Origin: Proteus cibi
Lineage (GTDB): Bacteria > Pseudomonadota > Gammaproteobacteria > Enterobacterales > Enterobacteriaceae
DNA: 64,000 nt
Direction: 5' to 3'
Assembly (NCBI RefSeq): GCF_003144405.1
Contig: NZ_PENW01000015.1
Span: 222,158-286,157 of the forward strand
Part shown: positions 51,325 through 59,564 of the stretch, piece by piece
Layout of the letters: each line of letters opens with the position of its first letter
Numbering within the stretch: position 1 is the stretch's first letter
Made by a program: the position numbers and the translations under genes
The notes under the pieces: generated by a model
Told to the model about the DNA's origin: nothing
The model's input: the letters and a program-made list of their open reading frames with translations, nothing else
Database searches by the model: none

Positions 51325-52254
51325 CTATTTTTCAAGATACAAATGCATTCTTGGAATAATTAATTGCAGCTTTTTAGCTTTAGGGCGATGGCGAATTTGA
51401 ATGTTATTCGCATCATAATCAGGAAGTTCGCCAATAACGGGTTTAAAGTCGCTCTCTTTATCAATATAGAAAGCGAATAAAGGCAAAGGACACGCATATT
51501 GCACTTGTTTTTGTCGTTCTGAATACCAAACACGCGCAATAGGTTGCACTTTGACCGGACGCTTTATTTTTAATTTTGCATTTTCAGGTAATTGAGAAAG
51601 CGTGATGATCTCTTTGTCCAGACGTTCAGCCCATTGTTCACTGGTATAAGGGGGGACTGCGCGATTGGCAGCACGGCTTTTCTCTAATTGAGTTAATACC
51701 TCATCACGCGTTAAATTCTTAATAATATTCTTATTTGCCCAACCAAAACGCACTGTATCTGGATCAGATAATAGGGTGAGGGTACGATAAGCATTAAGCG
51801 TAATTAAGCCTTTCAGCTGGTTATGAACGAAATCAAAACGTTCTTCTTTTGATATACCAGATTCTTTAGTGACAATATCGGAAAGCTGTTTTTTTAATAA
51901 ATTAATTTGCTCAATTTGTTTTTTTACAGACTTAAATGTTTGATTATCGGTACTAAAACAGAGTACGCCGGGTAAACGAATAGCGCGTTTACTACTGATA
52001 TGTGGAGCATTATCATAAATAAAAAGATTCGCTATTAGTTTTAAAGTGAGATCTCTGGCTTCTTCATTATAGCAAGGTGACACTGTAACGCGAACAACCT
52101 CATCATGTTCTTCTTCTTTACTCACATCGGGTAATTCAAATACAGCAGAAGGCAATAATGTCAGCGTTTTAAGCAAAGTTGATAACATTTCAATCTCTGT
52201 TTCTAACTGTTTAAAGCAGTCATTAAATTGTGCGATTAAATCATACTTGTTCAT
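51325..52254 (-). CDS. tus: Tus, DNA replication terminus site-binding protein
   Basis: Binds Ter sites and blocks replication forks from one side. The start is placed at the ATG giving MNKYDLIAQFNDCFKQLE (E. coli MARYDLVDRLNTTFRQME); AAGGA lies 7 nt upstream, while the first ATG two codons earlier is too close to it. About 309 residues, like E. coli. Conserved blocks: AIRLPGVLCFSTDN, GLITLNAYRTLTLL, RFGWANKNIIKNLTRDEVL and KLKIKRPVKVQPIARVWY, which contain DNA-contacting residues. A Ter site lies about 12 bp upstream of the ATG, so Tus can repress its own gene as in E. coli. Confidence 0.97.
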   Translation of the reverse strand: MNKYDLIAQFNDCFKQLETEIEMLSTLLKTLTLLPSAVFELPDVSKEEEHDEVVRVTVSPCYNEEARDLTLKLIANLFIYDNAPHISSKRAIRLPGVLCFSTDNQTFKSVKKQIEQINLLKKQLSDIVTKESGISKEERFDFVHNQLKGLITLNAYRTLTLLSDPDTVRFGWANKNIIKNLTRDEVLTQLEKSRAANRAVPPYTSEQWAERLDKEIITLSQLPENAKLKIKRPVKVQPIARVWYSERQKQVQYACPLPLFAFYIDKESDFKPVIGELPDYDANNIQIRHRPKAKKLQLIIPRMHLYLEK

Positions 52255-52265
52255 ACTCATATCCT

Positions 52266-52288
52266 TATTTAGTTACAACATACAGTTA
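52266..52288 (-). promoter_or_regulatory. Ter site (TerB-like) upstream of tus
   Basis: The minus strand reads TAACTGTATGTTGTAACTAAATA. The 15-bp core GTATGTTGTAACTAA (52269-52283) is identical to E. coli TerB. By the E. coli rule, forks coming from the 5' side of this core are stopped, that is forks moving leftward from higher coordinates. It sits immediately before tus, consistent with autoregulation. Confidence 0.95.
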
Positions 52289-52360
52289 GCCTTTACTTAA
52301 AACAATACATTAACTTCAGTGGAAAGTACATGGGTCTAATAGGGTAAAATGCGAAAAATA

Positions 52361-52390
52361 CGCTATACTGTTTATTTATACAGTATAGCG
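52361..52390. promoter_or_regulatory. LexA (SOS) box near tus
   Basis: A perfect inverted repeat CGCTATACTGT-(TTATTTAT)-ACAGTATAGCG. Its centre TACTGT-N8-ACAGTA (52366-52385) matches the LexA consensus TACTGTATATATATACAGTA with the invariant CTGT and ACAG. It lies about 105 bp before tus on one side and 19 bp before a small plus-strand ORF on the other. The regulated gene is not certain because -35 elements on both strands are weak. Confidence 0.8.
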
Positions 52391-52408
52391 AAAAAAGGGC
52401 ATATTTTG

Positions 52409-52522
52409 ATGATATTTTTCTTAAAAGGAGATTATTTGATATTTTTCTTAAAAGGAGATTATTTGATGGTTTTTAAATCAAAGGCAGTCTGTTTTTCATT
52501 CGGCTGTATTAACGAGTCATAA
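52409..52522 (+). CDS. Possible SOS-controlled 37-residue peptide with duplicated segment
   Basis: ORF of 37 codons beginning 19 bp after the LexA box, with AAGGG about 9 nt upstream. A 27-bp tandem duplication makes the N-terminal part two copies of IFFLKGDYL; the second copy also carries an AAGGAG and an internal ATG (52466). Hydrophobic segments of this size resemble SOS-induced membrane peptides such as TisB in general character, but there is no sequence match. It overlaps the minus-strand ORF at 52459-52629, so at most one is likely to be the main product. Confidence 0.3.
   Translation: MIFFLKGDYLIFFLKGDYLMVFKSKAVCFSFGCINES
52411..52464. repeat. 27-bp tandem duplication
   Basis: Two identical adjacent copies of a 27-bp unit starting GATATTTTTCTTAAAAGGAG (52411-52437 and 52438-52464). 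It spans the beginning of the plus-strand mini-ORF and the stop region of the minus-strand mini-ORF, and keeps both frames intact because 27 is a multiple of three. Confidence 0.95.
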
Positions 52523-52629
52523 ATAACATCACAATCTGGTTTTGTTGGTGGACACTGTTTTGTAAATGCACTCGCAAAAGAGGAGAAAAAGAGAAATAGC
52601 AGGGTAATAGATAGTTTTATGGTAGGCAT
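52459..52629 (-). CDS. Small exported protein of 56 residues, unknown
   Basis: ORF with AAGGA 9 nt before its ATG. The product has a clear signal peptide (MPTIKLSITLLFLFFSSFASA, given here in part: LSITLLFLFFSSFASA), then a short mature region of about 35 residues with two cysteines (KQCPPTKPDCDVIYD) and a hydrophilic end. The signal peptide and ribosome site make it more gene-like than the overlapping plus-strand ORF. It lies between ynfM and the LexA box; no family recognised. Confidence 0.55.
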   Translation of the reverse strand: MPTIKLSITLLFLFFSSFASAFTKQCPPTKPDCDVIYDSLIQPNEKQTAFDLKTIK

Positions 52630-52739
52630 AATCGTCGTTCCTTCTTAAAGAATAGGTTTATACCTTAAGAAGTGAGTGCAAAATCGACAACATTAAACGG
52701 TGTTAATCTGCTTTTGCACTTTATTTATTATCAATAAAT

Positions 52740-54023
52740 TTACTGGGCAACTTTGTTTAAGTGTAATGCTATTAATAAAGCGGTTAACATTAAAAGGGCG
52801 ATAAATAATCCTACGCCAAGCCAACCGTAACTCACCCAGAATAATCCACCCACCGTACCAGCAAGGCTAGAACCTGCATAGTAAGTAAAAAGATAAAGTG
52901 AAGAGGCTTGGGCTCTTCCTCGCTTAGCGCGACGCCCAACCCAACTACTTGCGACCGCATGAGCAGCAAAGAAACCTGTCGTTAAGATAAGCATCCCAAT
53001 AAAAATAATGGGCAGTGATTCAATTAAGGTAATCAATATGCCAATTAACATCATTGAAATGCCAGCAATAAAGACCTTGCCTAAACCGTATTTAGTGGTT
53101 AATAAGCCTGCTTTAGATGCGCTATACGTACCACTTAAATAGACGATAGAAATCAGCCCTACAGTCGTTTGACTTAATGAATAGGGTGCATCTAATAAAC
53201 GATAGCCAATATAGTTAAATAAAGTGACAAAACCGCCCATTAATAAGCCACCTTCAATAAATAACAAAGGCAGTCCTTTATCTCTAAAATGCAATTTAGT
53301 AGTAATAAGAAGATTACGAGGTTTTAATGCTGTCGGTCTAAAGTGCTGTGAAGCGGGTAATATCTTCCAGAAAGTAATCGCGGCAAAAAGGGCAAAAATG
53401 CCTAGAATAACAACGGATAAACGCCAAGAATAATAATCACTTAATACCCCTGTAATAACGCGCCCACTCATCCCTCCAATAGAGTTCCCGCTAATATACA
53501 ACCCCATGGATAATGCGAGATAAGCGGGGTGAATTTCTTCACTTAAATACGTCATTGCCACTGCTGCAACGCCACTTAATGAAAGTCCAACTAAAGCTCG
53601 CGTAATTAAAATGCCTGTCCAGCTATTCATGGTTGCACTTAATAATGTAAAAAATGCGGCACAAAACAGTGCGATAACCATGACATTTTTACGACCAAAG
53701 GCATCTGATAGAGGACCTGTGATTAATAATCCACATGCCATTAAAGCGGTCGAAAGTGAAAGCGCTAAACTACTGGTTGCAGGGCTAACGGAAAATTCGT
53801 TAGATAACACCGGCAATATGGGTTGCACAAAATAGAGTAAGGCGAATGTCGCTAAGCCAACCATAAAAAAGGACACTGTTACTTTTATGTACAGTGCATC
53901 ATCACGTTGAATATAGTGTTTAGGGTTAGATTGACGATGAGCAGGCTTTTCTATACTTGATGTATTGTCTGAAATATCAGTGCCTAAGCTCATGTGTTTA
54001 CTGTCTATTTCGTGAGTATCCAT
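52740..54023 (-). CDS. ynfM: YnfM-like MFS transporter
   Basis: 427-residue major facilitator with 12 hydrophobic helices and a cytoplasmic N-terminal extension. Closely resembles E. coli YnfM: FALLYFVQPILPVLSNEF (about 62-79), GPLSDAFGRKNVMV (the loop 2-3 MFS motif), and GVAAVAMTYLSEEIHP. E. coli YnfM is linked to arabinose/other efflux and acid resistance in overexpression screens; the natural substrate is unclear. Divergent from the regulator ynfL, as in E. coli. Confidence 0.92.
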   Translation of the reverse strand: MDTHEIDSKHMSLGTDISDNTSSIEKPAHRQSNPKHYIQRDDALYIKVTVSFFMVGLATFALLYFVQPILPVLSNEFSVSPATSSLALSLSTALMACGLLITGPLSDAFGRKNVMVIALFCAAFFTLLSATMNSWTGILITRALVGLSLSGVAAVAMTYLSEEIHPAYLALSMGLYISGNSIGGMSGRVITGVLSDYYSWRLSVVILGIFALFAAITFWKILPASQHFRPTALKPRNLLITTKLHFRDKGLPLLFIEGGLLMGGFVTLFNYIGYRLLDAPYSLSQTTVGLISIVYLSGTYSASKAGLLTTKYGLGKVFIAGISMMLIGILITLIESLPIIFIGMLILTTGFFAAHAVASSWVGRRAKRGRAQASSLYLFTYYAGSSLAGTVGGLFWVSYGWLGVGLFIALLMLTALLIALHLNKVAQ

Positions 54024-54148
54024 ATTGATTAAACTTCCATTACTTAAATTTGATTTATGTCAATGTTAGAAATATTTGATTTTTTTGTCTAATATATTAA
54101 TCATTAGAAATAAGACTTTTAAAGTATTAATGACGATATGAGAGAAAT

Positions 54149-55063
54149 ATGAATATTGAACTTAGACATTTGCGTTATTTTATTGCTGTTGCTGAAGAGC
54201 TTCATTTTGGTAAAGCAGCAGAAAGATTGAATATTTCTCAGCCCCCTTTAAGCCAACAAATACAAGCACTTGAAAACGAAATAGGCGCTAGACTCTTAGA
54301 GCGAACAAACCGTTCTGTGTCGTTAACACCTGCCGGACAAATGTTTTTAAAAGAGTCGTATCAAATTATGGCGCAGGTCAACGCAGCGGCAACGCGTGCG
54401 GCTAGAATGGAGAAAGGTGAGTTAGGTGAAATTTCAATAGGGTTTACCTCAACAACGCCTTTTATGCATTTAGTCACCTTGAGTTTGCGACAGTTTCGAG
54501 AAAACTATCCAGAAGTTGGTATTCATATGCATCAAATGAATACAAAACAACAGATATCCCCATTACTGACGGGACGAATTGATCTTGGGATCATGCGAAA
54601 TACAACATTACCAGACAATTTGCACCACCAGCTGTTGTTTCGTGAACCTTTTATTTTAGCGGTTTATGAAGGGCATCCTCTGCTTGCTTATAAAGAAACC
54701 GGGGTCAATATTCAAGATATTGGGCAATATCCTTTTGTTTTCTTTGAAAGGGATGTCGGTACGGCACTTTATGATGAGATTATTCAACTGCTTAGCTTAT
54801 CAGGAATTACACCAACTATTGCACAAGAAGCGGGTGAAGCCATGACGATTTTAGGGTTAGTTGCGGCTGGGCTTGGTATTTCCATTGTGACAAAATCATT
54901 TACACGAATGAAAGTTGATGGGGTACATTATCTACATTTTGCAAATTCTCAGGCATTCTCTGAAGTTTGGTTAGTTTCACATAATAAACGAGCTATTCCC
55001 GCAGCGGCGAATCGATTAACGCAATTGCTGTTGAAAAATATCTTAGATCACCAAAAATCTTGA
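54149..55063 (+). CDS. ynfL: YnfL-like LysR-type regulator
   Basis: 304-residue LysR transcription factor. N-terminal HTH: RHLRYFIAVAEELHFGKAAE and LNISQPPLSQQIQALENEIG. C-terminal periplasmic-binding-like effector domain. It lies divergent from ynfM with a 125-bp gap and upstream of mlc, the same arrangement as E. coli ynfM/ynfL/mlc, so it probably controls ynfM. Effector unknown. Confidence 0.9.
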   Translation: MNIELRHLRYFIAVAEELHFGKAAERLNISQPPLSQQIQALENEIGARLLERTNRSVSLTPAGQMFLKESYQIMAQVNAAATRAARMEKGELGEISIGFTSTTPFMHLVTLSLRQFRENYPEVGIHMHQMNTKQQISPLLTGRIDLGIMRNTTLPDNLHHQLLFREPFILAVYEGHPLLAYKETGVNIQDIGQYPFVFFERDVGTALYDEIIQLLSLSGITPTIAQEAGEAMTILGLVAAGLGISIVTKSFTRMKVDGVHYLHFANSQAFSEVWLVSHNKRAIPAAANRLTQLLLKNILDHQKS

Positions 55064-55191
55064 TTTATCTGTGTTTTTGATCACGCTTTTTATGTAAGTA
55101 TTGTACAATTATCACAAACTGACGACATAATCGGTAATGAATTATTTGGAGCCTCGAATTAATTATGGCTCTTTAATTAAGGATGCATTCA

Positions 55192-56403
55192 ATGGGGAAC
55201 CAACCTAGCCACATCGATCACGTAAAACAATTTAATCTTGGTACAGTCTTTCGGTTGATTGATGAACATGGTCCCATTTCTCGTATTTCATTGTCGAAAA
55301 AGGCAGAGCTTGCGCCAGCAAGTATTACTAAGATCACGCGAGAATTAGTTGAAGCACATCTTATTCATGAAACAGAGTTCCCAGATGTGGGATTTCGTGG
55401 CAGACCTGCTGTCGGACTAAAATTAGAAAGCCAAGGCTGGCAATTCCTCTGTATTCGCGTCAATAAAGGTAGTTTGCTTTTTAGTTTAAGAGAGTTAGAC
55501 AGCAAACTGGTTACTGAGGATACTTTTGATTTTCCCAAAGAATACAGTGATGATTTTCTTAATCACTTTTTAGCTGCTATTGATAAATTTTTTGAGCGTT
55601 ATCAATCTCATGTTGAACGATTGACGGCAATTAGCATTACAATGAATGCTATTGTTGATCCTATTAGTGGCGTTATTTATAGCTCACCTTATTATGATAT
55701 TAAAGACATTCCACTCGCCGATAGTATCCATGAAAAAACAGGTGTTTCTGTATTTTTACAACATAGTGTAACTGCATGGACAATGGCTGAATCTTTATAT
55801 GGTGCGGCAAAAAACAAATCAGATATTCTGCAAATTGTTATTGATGATATTGTTGGTGCTGGCGTGATAAGCAATGGAAAAACATTGCATTCTAACAGTC
55901 ATAGCGCTGTTGAAATTGGACACACTAAAGTTATCGATTCTCAAAATCGCTGTTATTGTGGGGCAACAGGGTGTTTAGAAACAGAAATTGCGATCCCTCA
56001 ATTAATTAAAAAAGCTCAATTATTAGCTCAAGAAGATCCCACTTCATTGCTAAACAAATATCCTATTACCGTGGAGACATTGTGTGATGCGATATTGGTG
56101 GGTGATAAAACAGCACTTGAGATTGTGAATTTAGTTGCTCAGCGATTAGGTTTTATTTTGGCGGTTATGATTAATATCTTTAATCCGCAAAAAATATTAA
56201 TTGGTTCGCCGTTGTGTCGCGCTAAATCAGTGCTCTTTCCGTTGATGTTGAGTCATATTCAAGATCACGCCATGCCTCGTTATGCGAATTCACTCATTAT
56301 TGAAGAAACAGAGTTAAGAAATAAAGGCACATTGCCAGCTGCGTCTTTAGTAAAAGAAGCGTTGTACAACGGTTCTTTGTTAATTGAATTAATGCAAGGC
56401 TAA
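55192..56403 (+). CDS. mlc: Mlc, ROK-family repressor of sugar PTS genes
   Basis: Represses ptsG, ptsHI, manXYZ and mal genes; released when unphosphorylated PtsG sequesters it. The start is the second ATG (MGNQPSHIDHVKQFN), 9 nt after AAGGA; the first ATG overlaps the Shine-Dalgarno. 403 residues: winged HTH (LSKKAELAPASITKITRELV) and ROK fold with the zinc site HTKVIDSQNRCYCGATGCLE (His and three Cys). The ROK turn that reads LPGIID in E. coli Mlc is MNAIVD here. C-terminal VKEALYNGSLLIELMQG as in E. coli. Confidence 0.95.
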   Translation: MGNQPSHIDHVKQFNLGTVFRLIDEHGPISRISLSKKAELAPASITKITRELVEAHLIHETEFPDVGFRGRPAVGLKLESQGWQFLCIRVNKGSLLFSLRELDSKLVTEDTFDFPKEYSDDFLNHFLAAIDKFFERYQSHVERLTAISITMNAIVDPISGVIYSSPYYDIKDIPLADSIHEKTGVSVFLQHSVTAWTMAESLYGAAKNKSDILQIVIDDIVGAGVISNGKTLHSNSHSAVEIGHTKVIDSQNRCYCGATGCLETEIAIPQLIKKAQLLAQEDPTSLLNKYPITVETLCDAILVGDKTALEIVNLVAQRLGFILAVMINIFNPQKILIGSPLCRAKSVLFPLMLSHIQDHAMPRYANSLIIEETELRNKGTLPAASLVKEALYNGSLLIELMQG

Positions 56404-56599
56404 ATTAAGCTAAATAAAACGTAATAAAATTGTTTTTTATGCGTAAATGCGTCAATTGATCATTAACGAATTCTCTATTTTTGACCAATTAACTAAAAAA
56501 TTGAGCTATCTCAAGCCACCCGAAACAGTGTTACCCTAAACTCTAATCTCTGTCATTTTTTATGAACCTGATTTATCTGTCATAACGGAAGTAAATTAT

Positions 56600-57271
56600 A
56601 TGTTAACACGCTTTTTTGTTACGGGGACAGATACCAACGTGGGTAAAACTGTTGTAACCCGAGCACTTCTTCAGTCATTAAATCGTGGCGGGTCAACGGC
56701 AGTGGGTTATAAGCCTATTGCAACAGAATTGCATGAAACGGCTGATGGTGAACGTAATCGTGATGCTATGATTATTCATAATTCATCGCCAGTTGAAGTT
56801 CGCTACGACGAAATTAATCCTATTTTGCTTGATAATTGTTATGTTAGCGAAAATGAAATTGATTTTAATAAAATTTCAAATGAGCTCAATAATTTAAGTA
56901 AAAAAGCAGAGTGTGTTGTTATCGAGGGTAATGGAGGTTGGCGTTATCTACTTGATGATAATACCTTTTATTCTGATTGGGTGGTAAAAGAACAAATCCC
57001 AGTTGTTTTGGTTGTTGGTATTCAACCAGGCTGTGTCAATCACTCAATATTAACAGCGCAATCTATTATCAACGATGGTGTAAAACTAGTAGGTTGGGTT
57101 GCGAACAGGATAAATCCAGGATTACCTTATTACGCGAAAATTGTGGAAAGGCTGTCTCAGCATATTCCTGCACCGCTGATTGGTGAAATCCCTTATTTGT
57201 TACGTCCTGAAGAACGTGATCTCTCTTGTTACCTCGATTTAAGTCAGTTGGAAATCGCTGTACCTGCTTAA
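56600..57271 (+). CDS. bioD2: Dethiobiotin synthase paralog BioD2 (YnfK)
   Basis: ATP-dependent carboxylase-type P-loop protein forming the ureido ring of dethiobiotin. 223 residues. N-terminal FFVTGTDTNVGKTVVTRAL (P-loop, about 6-24), the conserved KPIATE with catalytic Lys, and VVIEGNGGWRYLLDD (family EGAGG here EGNGG). No other biotin genes are nearby; E. coli likewise has bioD2 next to mlc, separate from the main bio operon. Confidence 0.92.
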   Translation: MLTRFFVTGTDTNVGKTVVTRALLQSLNRGGSTAVGYKPIATELHETADGERNRDAMIIHNSSPVEVRYDEINPILLDNCYVSENEIDFNKISNELNNLSKKAECVVIEGNGGWRYLLDDNTFYSDWVVKEQIPVVLVVGIQPGCVNHSILTAQSIINDGVKLVGWVANRINPGLPYYAKIVERLSQHIPAPLIGEIPYLLRPEERDLSCYLDLSQLEIAVPA

Positions 57272-57340
57272 GAGGAAATATAAACAAGTAACGAAGTGGA
57301 TTGCTATCTGTTTTTAAACGATACCAAACTTGTTACTTTT

Positions 57341-57375
57341 AAACGCCTGATGAGTCAATTCATTGGGTGTTTTTG
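57341..57375 (+). terminator. Likely terminator of bioD2
   Basis: ACGCCTGATGA...TCATTGGGTGT imperfect stem followed by TTTTTGTTTTTTC, 70 bp after bioD2. Confidence 0.55.
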
Positions 57376-57493
57376 TTTTTTCTGATTTAGTCTCAAGCAT
57401 AACTAATAATAAAAACAGCACACAAAATTAAGGCTAAAGAAGATAAAATACTGATAAATCAAAAGAGTAGTCATTGATAAACCGCAGAAAAAG

Positions 57494-57523
57494 AAAAAGG
57501 GCGCTAACGTTGCGCCCTTTTTT
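57494..57523. terminator. Bidirectional terminator near the ynfD end
   Basis: AAAAAGGGCGC, loop, GCGCCCTTTTTT, strong stem with A and T tracts; 26 bp beyond the ynfD stop on the minus strand. Confidence 0.9.
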
Positions 57524-57549
57524 AATCACATGATTTTATCAACTATAGA

Positions 57550-57786
57550 TTAATGACGAGTATAGATGATTTTCTTGCTATCATTTTCGCAAGTTCCAAC
57601 AACTTTACCTTCTGTTTGTGCAACTTGGTCGTTTTCGACGACAGTTAAAGTAAAGTTCGCTGCTGGTACACCATTATTAACGATTTTTTGTTGAATAGAC
57701 TCAACGACTTCATCACAACCCGCATTCGCGGCTAAAGGTGCAAATGCAACCAGTGTTGCCATTACTGCAAATACATATTTTTTCAT
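57550..57786 (-). CDS. ynfD: YnfD-like DUF1161 secreted protein
   Basis: Small periplasmic protein. The start is the ATG with AAGGAG about 9 nt upstream; a longer in-frame ORF to 57822 has no site. 78 residues with a signal peptide (MKKYVFAVMATLVAFAPLAANA) cleaved before GCDEVV. Mature protein carries two Cys. NNGVPAANFTLTVVENDQV followed by VGTCENDSKKIIYTR matches E. coli YnfD strongly. Function unknown; adjacent to ynfB. Confidence 0.88.
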   Translation of the reverse strand: MKKYVFAVMATLVAFAPLAANAGCDEVVESIQQKIVNNGVPAANFTLTVVENDQVAQTEGKVVGTCENDSKKIIYTRH

Positions 57787-57839
57787 CTCATTCTCTCCTT
57801 GTTTTATGGAGTAAAACATCACTGTTTTACACTATTTTC

Positions 57840-58196
57840 TTACGGGTTAACAGGGCGACCGGTATTACTGTCTAAACAACGACGGGTTTCTGGCTCCCAA
57901 TATGCATAGATATTCGCGCTTTTCAGGCAAGCATCGCGCTCATCAATGGCTTTATCTACTTTATTAAATTCGATTTTTTCCCGTTGATTGACTTGGGTAC
58001 GAAGCTCGCGTTTCTGATCCCAGTCTTCTTTCATTTGCCGAGCTTGTTCTTTATCTAAGACATTGTCATAGCCATTGCCATTAATGGTTACATTAGTTGA
58101 AGCGGCAATAGAAGAAAAAGAAGACACTGATAAACCAAGAAATAAGGAGAACACCATGGTTCTGATGACTTGTTTCTTAGTGAGTGTATTTATCAT
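57840..58196 (-). CDS. ynfB: YnfB-like DUF1283 secreted protein
   Basis: 118 residues with a signal peptide (about 1-33, cleavage after IAA). The mature region is charged and helical ([20 protein letters not shown]), ending [20 protein letters not shown], which matches the E. coli YnfB C-terminus closely and has its two conserved Cys. Unknown function, conserved in enterics. Precedes ynfD on the same strand with a 53-bp gap. Confidence 0.9.
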   Translation of the reverse strand: MINTLTKKQVIRTMVFSLFLGLSVSSFSSIAASTNVTINGNGYDNVLDKEQARQMKEDWDQKRELRTQVNQREKIEFNKVDKAIDERDACLKSANIYAYWEPETRRCLDSNTGRPVNP

Positions 58197-58296
58197 GGTT
58201 GCGATCCTCTAAAGTTATGTAGCTATTGCTCTCAATGACTATTATATCTTAATAATTATAGCTGATACCTTAATAAAAAATGTGTTTTCAGTGCGT

Positions 58297-59046
58297 TTAG
58301 TTTTGACGATGAACGCTCAATCCTGCAAATGACTGACTGACAGGCATCATTTCTAGGGTATTGATATTTACATGCGCAGGTAATGTTGCAGTCCAATATA
58401 CCGCTTCCGCTACATCTTCAGGTGTTAATGCATTTGCATTAGCATAAGTTTGTTCAACTTTATCACTATCACCTTTAAAACGAACTAATGAAAACTCTGT
58501 ACCACCAACAAGACCGGGTTCAATATCAGTCACACGAACTTTTTTACCTTGGAGATCAGCACGTAATCCTAAACTAAATTGCTTAACAAATGCTTTAGTA
58601 GCGCCGTAAACGTTACCGCCCATATAAGGCCAAGACGCGGCGGTTGAACTGATATTAATAATATGACCTTTGTTTCGTTCTACCATAAAAGGAAGAATAG
58701 CGCGGGTAACATGAACCAGTCCTTTATTATTTGTCTCGATCATCGTATCCCAGTCATCAAGGTTGGCTTTATCGGCGGTGTTTAAACCTAGGGCTAAGCC
58801 TGCGTTATTGACTAACACATCAATTTCACGCCATTTTTCAGGTAATTGCGTGTAAATCTCACTGACGGATTTTTTATCTGTAACATCTAACTGCAATGGA
58901 TAAAATGCTTCACCTAGCTCTTTATGCAAGTTATTAAGTTTATCCAAACGACGAGCGGTACCAATAACTTTATGTCCATGGCTGATAAAATGACGCGCAA
59001 TGGCTTCACCAAAGCCCGCGGAAGCACCCGTGATAAAAATAATCAT
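58297..59046 (-). CDS. ydfG: YdfG, NADP-dependent 3-hydroxy acid/serine dehydrogenase
   Basis: Short-chain dehydrogenase oxidising L-allo-threonine, serine, and 3-hydroxypropionate (malonic semialdehyde reduction) with NADP. 249 residues. TGASAGFGEAIARHF cofactor motif (about 6-20), NNAGLALGL (about 82-90), catalytic Ser in ISSTAASWP and Tyr-x3-Lys in VYGATKAFVK (Tyr about 147). C-terminal INTLEMMPVSQSFAGL as in E. coli YdfG. Start ATG at 59044-59046, in the ynfB/ynfD neighbourhood as in E. coli. Confidence 0.95.
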   Translation of the reverse strand: MIIFITGASAGFGEAIARHFISHGHKVIGTARRLDKLNNLHKELGEAFYPLQLDVTDKKSVSEIYTQLPEKWREIDVLVNNAGLALGLNTADKANLDDWDTMIETNNKGLVHVTRAILPFMVERNKGHIINISSTAASWPYMGGNVYGATKAFVKQFSLGLRADLQGKKVRVTDIEPGLVGGTEFSLVRFKGDSDKVEQTYANANALTPEDVAEAVYWTATLPAHVNINTLEMMPVSQSFAGLSVHRQN

Positions 59047-59271
59047 TTAATTCCCCTCGATAGTGATAATAATTGAAAGTAAAAGGCTATCACCAGAAAG
59101 AGTCAAGTTTAAAAATCGGCTTTGTGATAAATCAGGCTAAAAACAAGCTTCTTTTCTTATATAAAAGATTTTTATCTTTAATAATCTGTATTTTGGTTTT
59201 TAACTGACAGAAAAAGAGGCCATTATTTCGTTGATTTTTTTATTAAAAAAGAAAACAAAATTGAGCTGGCA

Positions 59272-59469
59272 TCACGGTAAAATAAATAAACTAAGTAAGA
59301 ACATGGTAATAATAACAATGATGCTACCAATAACGGCAATAGCCAATGTGGGTGATAAAAGAAAACAGAAGTAACACAAAATAAAGGTCACCATAATATG
59401 AATGAAATCGCTAAACGACTTATATAAAACCACGATGGCTTTTTTTAGAGAGATAAATGATTTGTTCAT
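59272..59469 (-). CDS. Small predicted membrane protein, 65 residues
   Basis: Two hydrophobic segments (about 23-41 and 42-64) separated by a short turn, preceded by a basic N-terminus MNKSFISLKKAIVVLYKSF, so it would insert with both ends inside. The ribosome binding site is weak. No family recognised. It stands alone between ydfG and osmB; the ORF may be real but evidence is limited to topology and codon pattern. Confidence 0.45.
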   Translation of the reverse strand: MNKSFISLKKAIVVLYKSFSDFIHIMVTFILCYFCFLLSPTLAIAVIGSIIVIITMFLLSLFILP

Positions 59470-59512
59470 GTCACACCAAAATAAATGCAGATTATCTTAA
59501 TGCAGTATGTGA

Positions 59513-59545
59513 CTAGACTGAGTAAAAAATATAAACCCAGTCTAG
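59513..59545. terminator. Inverted repeat after osmB, possible terminator
   Basis: CTAGACTG...CAGTCTAG with a 17-nt A/T-rich loop, about 20 bp after osmB on the minus strand. No T tract directly follows. Confidence 0.45.
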
Positions 59546-59564
59546 TAGAATAGGAAACGAGTAG

